NCBI RefSeq assembly: GCF_012273895.1
Contig: NC_052119.1
Location: 4,473,990-4,537,989, forward strand
DNA: 64,000 nt
Reading direction: 5' to 3'
Source of the DNA: Zerene cesonia
Lineage: Eukaryota > Arthropoda > Insecta > Lepidoptera > Pieridae
Shown: positions 11,591 to 22,061 of the stretch, one piece after another
How positions within the stretch are numbered: the stretch's first letter is position 1
How the letters are laid out: each line of letters opens with the position of its first letter
The notes under the pieces: model-generated
The model's database searches: none
Seen by the model: the letters and a program-made list of their open reading frames with translations, nothing else
What the model was told of the DNA's origin: nothing
Program-made: the position numbers and the translations under genes

Positions 11591-12916
11591 GATTATAGTT
11601 CAATATAAAAGTGAATCAAAGTAGTCGGTTAAATTAATAAGAATGCGGTTTAAGCTACACACTTTAAAAACAATAACACAAAAAGCTGCCTTAAATATTT
11701 GTGACACAGATCAAGTTAATTTGTGACAGTTTACACCCCTCGACTTAAATTCCATACAATAATATACACAACAACCAGATAATTTATTTTTGTTGAAATT
11801 TTTATAACAGCAATAAAAAATGAGTTGCATAAATAAATACTAATCTAGTTTTATATTTTAATCATAAAAATTATTTTATTGTGCACTTTTATCTGACAAA
11901 TGACATTCGTAAGTCATAGATTATACAAAATTAATAATGCTATCGATTGAGTTCCACAGAGCAAGTTATATTGTCATTTTGTTGGAAAAGTATTTATATA
12001 TAACTAGGAAGCTGGTGCTTCCGATTTCGTTCGCGAATACTGGAGGTTTTGATAAAATTAGGTTTTAGGTATAGATATAACACTTTCCTTTACGAATTTC
12101 TGCAGAACATTAAATGTTCCAATCTCGCAGATCTTAAAATTTATAGAAAATGCTCATTGCGTGTACCAAATTTTGTAATTGCACAATTTTTTACATCTCT
12201 ATACTGCATCATGCTTCTCAGTTTCCGAAATAAGCTTTAGCCTGTATGTTACCTAGACAATATATACCATTATATATCTCTGTATGTATGCTTATTGTGT
12301 AATAAGTACAAAATCACCGCTTTTAACCGCTATCGCATCGCTACAAAAATGAGTGAAGTTCAAAAAAATTTAGAAAATTGAGTATTTTTGATGTTGACCA
12401 TCACCATGTTGACTAATGGATATCTTGTGTAGTTGTACATCTCTAGAGTTAATTTATTAACTCGACTAGTCTAGCCTAAACGATAAGCAAACTTTAAAAT
12501 AAATTTTCAATTTAGACAATAATGTTCACAACTGCACAACAGCGATCTAGCACAATAGCACTCTCTACCATCCTATGTCAAGATATAAAATAGTTCCGTT
12601 GCGACGTGACATTAGTAAGAAAAGAAAAAATGTTTCGGTTAAAGATGGAGATTCCAACACCACTTCATAATCATTTTTTTTGTTGTATTTTTCAATTTAA
12701 TTTTAAAAAGACATTTAATGCATTATACGTACTCTGTGGTTGAGGCCAATTAAATGGTGCTCAATCGTCAAACGTCAGTGTAATGTCAATAGTTTATTTA
12801 CACTTACTTTAAACTTTTACTTTATTGATTGTACTTATTAATAATATAACAAAAAAATACTAACGGCTGTATATGCATTAAAACATATCTAAGGCAAAGC
12901 CATTAAAAAAATAGCC
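11591..12916. other. Head-to-head promoter region of HPS1 and DHODH
   Basis: 1.3 kb between two start codons. TGACA words occur near HPS1 (11702, 11724, 11894, 11901) and TGTCA near DHODH (12784), with 'tcgtcaaacgtcagtg' beside it. About 12000-12300 looks like a degenerate retroelement end ('ggaagctggtgcttccgatttcg', 'gtaccaaattttgtaattgc'). I see no TATA box. No further gene is supported. Confidence 0.55.
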
Positions 12917-14613
12917 ATGAGTCGCGCACAAAATAATATGGTTCGTTTTGTTAATGTTGATATTTTCAAGAAGGTTAACATATTCATCAGTTAAATGCAA
13001 TACGTCTTTTTATTACAGAAAAAGATTAAATCTCTCTGTTACCTTACATTAGGCGGTGCAATTTCTTATCAAGTAATATATTACAAAAAGGATTTCAGAG
13101 GTTATTACGAAAATGTATTACAACCTGTAAGCCAGTTATTGAACCCTGAATGGGCACATAACCTTGGTGTATCAGCATTAAAATATGGTATTTTTCCTTC
13201 TGAAAATTTTGATGACCCTGCCGTGTTGGTGAGATCTCAATAAAACTTAATTTACATAAATTGCTTGATAATTTTGTAGTGAGTAAACATTTTATAATAT
13301 AAAATATATATTTTAGAAAACTACGTTTTTAAATTACAATCTCAAAAATCCTATTGGCATAGCTGCTGGCTTCGATAAGCATGGTGATGCAGTGAAAGGC
13401 CTAAGAAATATTGGTTTTTCTATTGTGGAAATTGGATCAGTGACACCTGAACCTCAACCCGGCAATCCAAAGCCTAGAGTCTTTCGACTTCCGGAGGATC
13501 AAGCTGTTATTAATAGATATGGCTTTAATAGTGAAGGACACAACATTGTCTTTGATAAAATTAAAGACATGGACAAAACACTCTTAGATAAAGGATTACT
13601 GGGTATAAATTTGGGCAAAAATAAGAATTCCACAAATGCAATTGGCGATTATATATTAGGGATACAGAAATTTTATAAAATAGCAGATTATTTTGTTATT
13701 AATATAAGCAGGTATTACTCTTTCAGTCTTCATAGGACATATTATTATGTATGTTTACAAAAAGAACAATAATTACAAGTTAAAAAAAAAACCACAAAAG
13801 CATACTGGTTTGTTTTCTCTTAATATTTATTTAATAATCAAAATAATTTATTTTATTTTTAGTCCCAATACTCCAGGATTGAGGTCCTTACAGAACAAAG
13901 AAGAATTACAGAAACTACTAAATGCAGTCAACAAAACGATAGAATCTCTAGATATAGCAAAAAAACCTCCACTATTACTTAAACTTGCCCCAGACTTAAA
14001 TATTGAGGAAATGAAAGACATTGTATCTGTTATTTTGAACAAAAATACTAAAGTTGATGGTCTTATCATATCCAACACAACAATAGATAGGTCTAATCTG
14101 AATAATACAGAATTTTCTCAAGAGTCTGGTGGACTCAGTGGGAAGCCATTGGGAAATAAATCTACAGAAATGATAAAGACCATGTACAAGCTCACAAGAG
14201 GTATGTTTTACAATTGTCATATAGTTACACAATACAGAAAATATTGGTTATATTAAAACAGTTAAGGAACATTGTTATATTTGTTGAATTAGATTCATGA
14301 TTGTAATTTTTCTGCATGAAACAATTAATGAACAATGCAAGTGGGGTGGGGTTTACTTTTCTAGTACATAATAATTTCTTCTTATATTTTTACTACAGGA
14401 AAAGTACCTATCCTTGGAGTAGGTGGTATATTTAGTGGACAGGATGCCTATGAAAAAATACTAGCTGGAGCCAGTGCTGTGCAAATTTATACTGCCCTTA
14501 TATACTATGGACCACCAATTGTAACAAAAATTAAATCAGAATTAGCCGAGTTACTGCAGAGAGATGGTTACAGCTGTGTTGATGATGCTGTTGGAAAGGG
14601 TGTAAAATTGTGA
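12917..14613 (+). CDS. DHODH: Dihydroorotate dehydrogenase (quinone), mitochondrial, class 2
   Basis: Five exons: 12917-12973, 13019-13228, 13317-13711, 13863-14200 and 14399-14613, giving 404 residues (human 395). It oxidises dihydroorotate to orotate with FMN and passes electrons to ubiquinone, the fourth step of pyrimidine synthesis, on the outer face of the inner mitochondrial membrane. A basic N terminus and one hydrophobic segment (about residues 24-38) fit import and anchoring. Seen in order: GIAAGFDKHGDAV, VEIGSVTPEPQPGNPKPRVF, RLPEDQAVINRYGFNS, GINLGKNK, INISSPNTPGLRSLQ with the family's catalytic serine, LKLAPD, ISNTT, SGGLSGKPLG and ILGVGGIFSGQDA. Exon 1 is the least certain: it needs a 45-base intron (12974-13018). 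An ATG at 12995 inside that intron, in frame with exon 2, is the alternative start. It ends 206 bases from its convergent neighbour. Confidence 0.96.
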
Positions 14614-14618
14614 TGAAC

Positions 14619-14624
14619 AATAAA
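14619..14624 (+). terminator. DHODH polyadenylation signal
   Basis: AATAAA five bases after the DHODH stop codon, giving a very short 3' UTR. Confidence 0.55.
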
Positions 14625-14664
14625 AATACAATATATGTTACAACAAATCTATTAAGGTTATATA

Positions 14665-14670
14665 TTTATT
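14665..14670 (-). terminator. Probable DMAC2L polyadenylation signal
   Basis: TTTATT on the plus strand, 150 bases past the DMAC2L stop. It lies only about 40 bases from the convergent DHODH signal, so the two transcripts probably overlap or abut. Confidence 0.5.
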
Positions 14671-14819
14671 TTGTTACTCAAAAATATTATATTTGTTATT
14701 AAACTCCCACTTTTTCTTCTTCACCTGAAATATATGTTACCATAGATTCAACAAAATAATATTGCATAAATTATATTTACAGAATAAAATGAGCAATACA
14801 AAATTAAAAACAATTATTA

Positions 14820-15538
14820 TTACTTTTTACCTATTAGTTTGCAGTTGGGTAATTTTGATTGTATATGTTTCTTGCAATCTTCAAGATTATTTACACCCGA
14901 TAATTTAAAGAGGACCAGTGTTTGAAGTTTGTTTAAAGAACTCAATTCTTTAACACCCATATCTGTGACATTAACACACTCTGAAACTTGGACATGGGTT
15001 AATGTATCCTTTCCATGATTTAATCCTTTCAAAGCTCTGTCATCAATGTATTTGTTGTTGTCCAGAATTATTTTCCACAAGTCTGTGCATCCACCTGAAA
15101 GTACTCATTATATGGTTATGAAAGACTAATCAAAGATATTATTGTGGTAAACATACTTAGATGGGGGAAACCATAATGTGATATTGAAGAACCCGTTCCA
15201 TCTATTTCAGTCAATTTAGGAACAGACTGTGTGTCTGGCGGTAAAGAATTGTAATCTGTCTGCTTTTTTCCATTTGCCCAGACTACTTTACCACCATTTC
15301 GTAATACCCATTCAGCACATGTACGGTCGGGCCCCAAGAGCTTTATACGGTCAGGGTCTGGTTTATTGAACATCATGTTCACGTATTCCCAAAAAGATCT
15401 TTTTTGAAACGTAGTACGCGCATTTTGTCCAAATGTAAGTATCTACAACAAAGTTGCACAATTAAACGAAATAAAACATTGTTACATGTAATCAAGCGAT
15501 TGCAATCAAGGACACACATTTTTCCTAATACACAACAT
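14820..15538 (-). CDS. DMAC2L: ATP synthase subunit s-like / distal membrane-arm assembly protein 2-like (DMAC2L)
   Basis: Three exons, 15538-15518, 15442-15157 and 15094-14820, give 193 residues. Exon 2 reads RSFWEYVNMMFNKPDPDRIK, then LLGPDRTCAEWVLRNGGKV and KQTDYNSLPP, matching human ATP5S (FNKVDYDRI, VGPDRAASEWLLRCG, KDYNHLP). Exon 3 holds the leucine-rich-repeat part (YIDDRALKGL, CVNVTDMGVKELSSLNKLQ). The family is a small mitochondrial leucine-rich-repeat protein (coupling factor B) tied to ATP synthase coupling or assembly. Exon 1 is only seven codons (MLCIRKN) and is inferred from phase and from the basic, presequence-like N terminus it creates; its donor (AAT|GTGTGT) is weak. Exons 2 and 3 are secure. 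The gene is head to head with Rab4 and tail to tail with DHODH. Confidence 0.88.
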
Positions 15539-17234
15539 TTTTCAAATTTTATTTTTAGAAATTTGGTGCTCAGACTAGATCAATCACAAATACCTAGTCC
15601 AAAGCGTAGTATAATAATACGGGTAGTAGTATAATAATACGGATATAGTGCCCTCTCGCGTGATATTTTACGCCTCGATTTTGAAGCACCATCTGATATT
15701 CTTAACAAGAACTAAGGACACACACTCATGCATAGATTCACACATGTATACATATATACGCATTATATTGGTAATTGGACCCATAGATTATACACATTAC
15801 ACTTGTATATTGGACCTTTCGACTTATTTATACATTTTGTTCCAAGTTCTAACCTTGACGTGTAACAAATATAGGAATGTTTTGGCAACTGAACATTCAC
15901 AAGAAAGACATAACAAAATAGTTATATACACGTACTGGGAAATAAAAAAACATTACAGAGGATTTTAAATAAAACAACTTAATATATATGAAATTACGTC
16001 TTTATTATCTATTTTTTATTTTTACAATTGCGATACTTGTTATATTATTTTACATTGTAGCTACAATAAATACTCACTATATTCACAACACGACACAAAA
16101 TACCATAAATTACTAATTATTATATCGCGGAGTATATAATAATTAGCGTAGTGCCGAAACTGAGAGCAACCTCAACTCGAATAACGAACGAACTAATTTA
16201 GAAATTATCTTACAACTTCTGTATCGTGGGTTTACAATTAAGATCATACTTTTAAAATAACTAATAAACAAAGTCAAACGTCGGCGCCGGTAACAGCGGC
16301 CATTATACTAACAAACAATGTTGACATCATAAATATAAATTAAACACATTTCTACTGAGTGTTGCTATTGTTTTTAATTGACATAACGAATATACTGATA
16401 AAAATACGTAATAATTGATCATAATTGTTAATCTTTACAAAAGAATGTTTATTGTATTTATTAAAACGTATAGTCAATTTATAAAAATAGATATAATTTT
16501 ATGAAAATGTAAAGCAGAGACATCTATTTTAAATCTAACCAAAAGGAAACAGTTGTTTCATGTTAAGCTTAAAAGATAGCTCTGCTATCTTTTTCGTCGA
16601 GGCCCATGTAGGCGAGTGTCCACCCCTGACCAGTCTAATGACAGATGGCATTACCACCTAAACTTGTTAACATCGTTTTGATATCTATAGTCTATGTCCC
16701 AAATGTCAGTGAGTAGTTTCTTAAATAAAAGTGCTCTGTGGGGCAGTATATAAGTGTATAATCTATGGTGGGGGTTTCTAATGCAGGTAGGTACTACTCA
16801 CTCGGTAGGCTGCCGCGAGTCATTGACAGTTAAATAGATATATATCACATTATTTGTATGGACTTGCCATGGATGTAACTGTACTATTTCTGTGGGACTT
16901 GCAGCCTTCATTGACGGAAAAATATAATTTACTTAAGAATATATGAACTGAAAAATACTGTTTTAAATCTCGAGAGAAATCTTTCCTTCGCGTTGGCTGT
17001 ATTGGTCTTTACTCTTTGGTAGGTGCCTGTATTACCTACTCTGCAGTAGCCGTAGGTAGGTACAATAGGAAAGGGAAAACGGGGAAAACTGTCAATTGTC
17101 ATCGTATGTTATTGAAGTTTGGATTGCAGATTTTATTTGCAAACAAATAATTTTTATTGGGGTAAAATAGTTCTTTCTAATTGTCCACATGTAAAGTTTA
17201 TGCGTATAGACGTGTAATAGAAGGATTTTTAATC
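15539..17234. other. Head-to-head region of DMAC2L and Rab4
   Basis: 1.7 kb without a convincing gene. It holds a 17-base direct repeat GTAGTATAATAATACGG at 15606 and 15626, A/T-rich filler, and a higher-complexity stretch at about 16580-17110 with two TGTCA words at 17090 and 17097. Rab4's 5' UTR probably begins near 17.1 kb. Confidence 0.5.
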
Positions 17235-18156
17235 ATGTCGGAATCATATGGTAATTATAATTGGGTTGATTATAATAACTATAATATTTTGAATTCCCCA
17301 TGGATCGCAAAAAATGTCTATTATTGTTTCAGAATATTTGTTCAAATTCCTTGTAATCGGAAGCGCAGGAACAGGCAAATCGAGCCTCCTTAATAACTTT
17401 ATTGGAAATAAGTGTATGTACTATCTACTACTACTACCTTCGTTTACACCACGCTTGATTGAATCTATAATTTAAATAAACGATTTATTTTGTAGTCAAA
17501 GAAGATAGATGTCACACCATAGGAGTGGAATTTGGTTCTAAAATTGTTAATATTGGTGGTAAATCGACTAAACTCCAAATATGGGATACAGCAGGTCAAG
17601 AAAGGTTCCGTTCAGTGACACGCTCGTACTACAGGGGAGCTGCAGGAGCATTGCTTGTGTATGATATTACATCTCGAGACTCATTCAATGCTCTCTCTAA
17701 CTGGCTAAGAGATGCATGCACCCTGGCTAGTCCCAATATAGTAATATTATTGGTTGGAAATAAAAAGGATTTGGAAGAATCTAGAGAGGTCACATTTTCA
17801 GAGGCTAGCCAATTTGCACAAGATAATGGTAAGCTAGCTTAATCAACATTTCTATATTTGGACAGTGAAACTTAATATTTTTCAGTCAATACAATAACCT
17901 ATGTATACAACCTACATATACATATTTTAAAAAATTTTCAGAGTTGATGTTCCTCGAAACCAGTGCAAAAACTGGTGAGAATGTAGAAGAAGCATTCTTG
18001 AAGTGCTCAAAGACAATACTTGCTAAAATAGAGACGGGAGAGTTAGATCCAGAGAGGATAGGGTCTGGTATACAGTATGGAACAGGCACTTCCAAGAGAT
18101 TGGCTGCACCAAAGAGACCAGCAAGGACACCATCAGATTGTGCATGCCGTGTCTAA
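17235..18156 (+). CDS. Rab4: Rab4 small GTPase
   Basis: Four exons, 17235-17250, 17333-17413, 17496-17828 and 17942-18156, give 214 residues (human Rab4A 218). It is a GTP-switched regulator of fast recycling from early endosomes. Visible motifs: P-loop GSAGTGKS (15-22), switch I threonine 40 in HTIGVEFGSKI, DTAGQERF (63-70), NKKD (121-124) and ETSAK (149-153). Effector-side text is near identical to human Rab4 (WDTAGQERFRSVTRSYYRG, ARTPSD tail region aside), and GELDPERIGSGIQYG is the Rab4 signature rather than Rab14 or Rab11. The tail reads SDCACRV then stop: the usual terminal CxC is followed by two extra residues. The start is fixed by phase across the tiny first exon (MSESY), which matches human MSETYDFLFKF. 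Confidence 0.96.
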
Positions 18157-21100
18157 ATCTAAATTATTTAGCCCTTTTCATGCAGCTTGACTGATTAACA
18201 TTTTATTTAACTATACTATATAAAGTGATACTTATAATGTTGAAAATTGTCTAATATCGACCCAGTTTATATGAATTAATCTTGAAAACATTCAGGATTG
18301 TAAATGAAGTTGACTATCATTGAAGATAAGAAATTAAATTTATTTACAGGTATATAATGCCATTATGTTCAACATTTATAACTTGAACACAAAATTTAAT
18401 TAGATTAGTGTATTCTATCATGATGATCAAGCTAAACTTTTATTACTGATAATGGTATAAATTTCAGATTTAGAAAAAAATCATTCTCATTTCTCATAAG
18501 TGCTAAATGCACTATGATATAATTAGAAATAATAATTGAGTATTGTTTAAGAGCAAATGAATAGCAGTTTAATTTACAACATTATGTTCAAGATCAACAT
18601 GTGTAAGGTAATTTATGTTTCTTTATAAACCAAATATATATTTGTATTTATACACAGTTAGAAAGGGTTACTTTATATCATGTTTAATATTTTAGTTTTT
18701 TCGGATGCAATGTAATATTCTGATAATGCTTAATGGATAGGTGTAGAAAGTGAATTAAAAATTCAATCATAATTATTGTCTATAAATCTGTATCGATAAG
18801 GCATAAGGAATCTCGAAATTATCCCTCCTGTATATTATATTTATAATGGTTACATATTTATTTAAGTGTTTATTTGATTAAGTAAAAAATATTATTGCTT
18901 TTGTAATTAAGTAACAATTTCGTTTTATGTGGACACTTTCTTTTGACCAAATAAAAATTAAAGATTGAAGAATTAATTGGTAAATGTGAACACTATTATT
19001 TTAAAAGTAATCTATAAGTACATATTCACTTTTCTCTAATTTAGTGCACAATTGTAAGTGTGTTGATTGTGACAATAAAGCGAAGTAAACATCACATTGT
19101 TTTCTATTTTAATCTTCAAAATATATCAATGGCATTATGTTTCATAATAATTAATTTCACTCATAATTTATGCTCAGTAAGAACCTTTAAAGAGATAACA
19201 AAGTCTCATTTATCTTTCATATAAAAACACAAATCCATGCAGGCCCACTTTTCACCAATTGAAGTTTGTTTCCTTCTTTTTGAATATTAGTAATATTGGC
19301 CAGCTAATATAGACTCACTGAATATTTTTAAACTGCATATCATTTATTGTGATTCATTTTCAATATATTTTATTACAATATGGGCCTGGAGTAAAAAGGA
19401 TTTTCAAAAATAAAAAATAGAAACCCTTTTAAAAATTTATTTTTCAAATAAGTAACATTTCCAATAGCTCATACATAAGTGGAGCTAGCTAATAATGATT
19501 GTTTTCCTAAAATGGCTTCTTCATTTTGATAATTTTATTCCCTATTCATACCATAAATAAATTCTAAATTGTATTATTTATATTCATAAACATCAAATTA
19601 GAAGTACCTTTTAAGTAAAGACCAGCTTCATGATTTACAAGGTTAGTAATAATACTATATATATGTACATAATTTTACAAAATCATGACCATGTTATTAA
19701 ATAATTGCAATATTTCAGATGCGATATGTACATTTCTGCATCATCATACATCCTTAATTTCATCAGATAACTAAGTACAGTTGTTTCCATACCTATGGAA
19801 TGTAGGTCGTTTGCAGAAATATTGAATCAAACAATGTATACTCATATTAATTTATAAAAGATTGTGATCAACCAATTCTTTCTAAGTATAATGTCATTTG
19901 AGCAAAATATATAATATAAATTTACACATGATATTAAATTTTACTTTAAAACCCTGTGAATCACAAGGACTATACAGTTCAAAAATCATTTCCAATATTA
20001 TTTTGTACTTTATTTGGTTCTCTTATGTAATGAATATCCGCCATTATCATACTACTCAGTGACACAATAAATAATATTAATATGTCATAAATACACTAGA
20101 AACACAGATTGCACACCATGCAACAAAATTAATGACAAGTACAACACTAAATTAAAATGCACCTATTATTAACTAGGAACTATAAAATGGTGTAATAAAC
20201 AAAAACATTTTTTATCAACATCTGTTAAAGAAATAGGTGTGCCTTAGAACAAATTTTTGCCTTATATTATTGCGACTTTGTTGTTGTTACATATATGTTA
20301 ATGAATACACACCCTCAATAGGTTGCAAGGCAAAAAAGTGTACTATTTTTATTATTTTCTGTCTGATTTTATACACTGTTTATATCTAATTATATTGATG
20401 GCTCGCGACAACGTTATCGTTTAATATCTATCTTAACAATATTTCTATTAAAAACAAAATAATCAGAAAGTAAACGAGCAAACAATTTTACATTAAGTCC
20501 TAGTTCTATCACAGTTAAATATCGAAACACTCACTTAAAATTAAATTATTTAGAATTCATTTCAATAATTAAATCTCTGTACAAACTGAATCTTTAGCTA
20601 ATTAATTAAACTGAATTCCAGTGTTAAATAAATGTATTACTAATATCAAATAAAAATAACGCTGAAACTATGATACCATGCAACATACAATTTTGTCCTT
20701 GAGTACTGCATTTTAAAGTATCAATTATTTTCCAACATATTGCCAATTTCTCAGTAAAGCATTTGGTGTTATTAGTTTGGCAATGGAATGATAATAATCG
20801 ATTGTATGAATTCATTAATGTGGATAGCATAATTCATGCTCCTGAGATTCACATGTATTGCTACATTCGAAACTAATTATATTGACATAATGTGAATATT
20901 ATCAATCACAGGCCACAACTTATTAAAGATGTGGCAGATTGTATAACAGTAAATACTTATCTCTTTAAATAAATAAAAATGTTCGAAGTGCATTCTTTGT
21001 ATATTATGTAATATATCGTAAACTGTATAAAAGTAGACTCTTATATTACAAGACCTTCACTGTCATATAAGTTAAAAACTATCTCTAAAATAATTCATAC

Positions 21101-22061
21101 AAACAAATTTTAGTCACATTAACGAAAAGATCATGAAGTTGCTGCGCGCTTGCAAAACGTGTACAAGACTTAACAAATGCAGTGTGCTTTTGATTAGATC
21201 GACACTAAGACCAATATAATATGATGATATTTAGATTTTTATATACATTATGTCAGTCTTGTAACGATGTATGTATAACAGTATATGTAGTAGAAATTTT
21301 ATAATGTTAGGTACAAATTTTTTAAGTATCCGTTGTAAATATTGTGACTAGACTATGCTAAAATCGTTATGACCTAAGTACACGTGACATATTAAGTTTT
21401 CTAATATCAGAATAGTGACAACGTTATTGAATCTTAGTGCCTATCTATTAAATATGAAAATATAATTCTCGTTATGAGCAGATGTGCAGAAGAGAAGTCG
21501 TAGTTACAAGGCGTATTTTGCTTTGGACCTGATCCAAGTACCTGTGATATATTTCAGTGGGGCGTTGAAGTACATACGCGATTTTCAATCGATAACTACA
21601 ATACTCCTATATTAAACAACAGAGAGCTATGCGGTAGACTGTCAGTCCAAGCACACAGCGCTAATTCAATAACGCTACACTAATATATAAAATAATTTTC
21701 CTAATTTAATAATATGACCACATTGTCTCGATGTACGCGATGAATATTTCGAGACGCGGAAAATAACTCATTCGCCAGACGAGGAAAAGCAATCGCACGT
21801 TCAACGCTAAAACCAGAAATGACGTAGGTCCGATAAATTTTAGAATAGCTGTCTTTTCCTTTAAGCTCTGGTTGTAGAGGTTATTTGTTTTTGAACAGCC
21901 GGATTTTATAACCCGTTTTCCACTTTGCTGGTAGAAGCGATGTTAAATCCGCGATGTGTCGGTACAGCTGTAAAATTTGGGGACGGTTTCGATGTATAAG
22001 TCCAGAGTGTGTGCGTTGTATGCGACCACGTAGCACCGCTGTGGCAGGCTAAGCTTAGTAT
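18157..22061. other. Tail-to-tail gap between Rab4 and hexokinase, probably long 3' UTRs
   Basis: 3.9 kb of AT-rich DNA with no coding exon that I can support. A clear Rab4-strand AATAAA lies at 19074. On the hexokinase side no close signal follows the stop codon, and TTTATT words appear only near 20.0-20.35 kb, so its 3' UTR may run for more than 1.5 kb. Short open frames here lack coding character. Confidence 0.5.
19074..19079 (+). terminator. Candidate Rab4 polyadenylation signal
   Basis: AATAAA followed about 20 bases later by a T-rich stretch, 918 bases after the Rab4 stop. Earlier, weaker signals exist, so this marks a possible long 3' UTR. Confidence 0.4.

Noticed and set aside
12049..12240. 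63-codon open frame between HPS1 and DHODH
   Set aside because: The surrounding text looks like the degenerate end of a retroelement; no protein family recognised.
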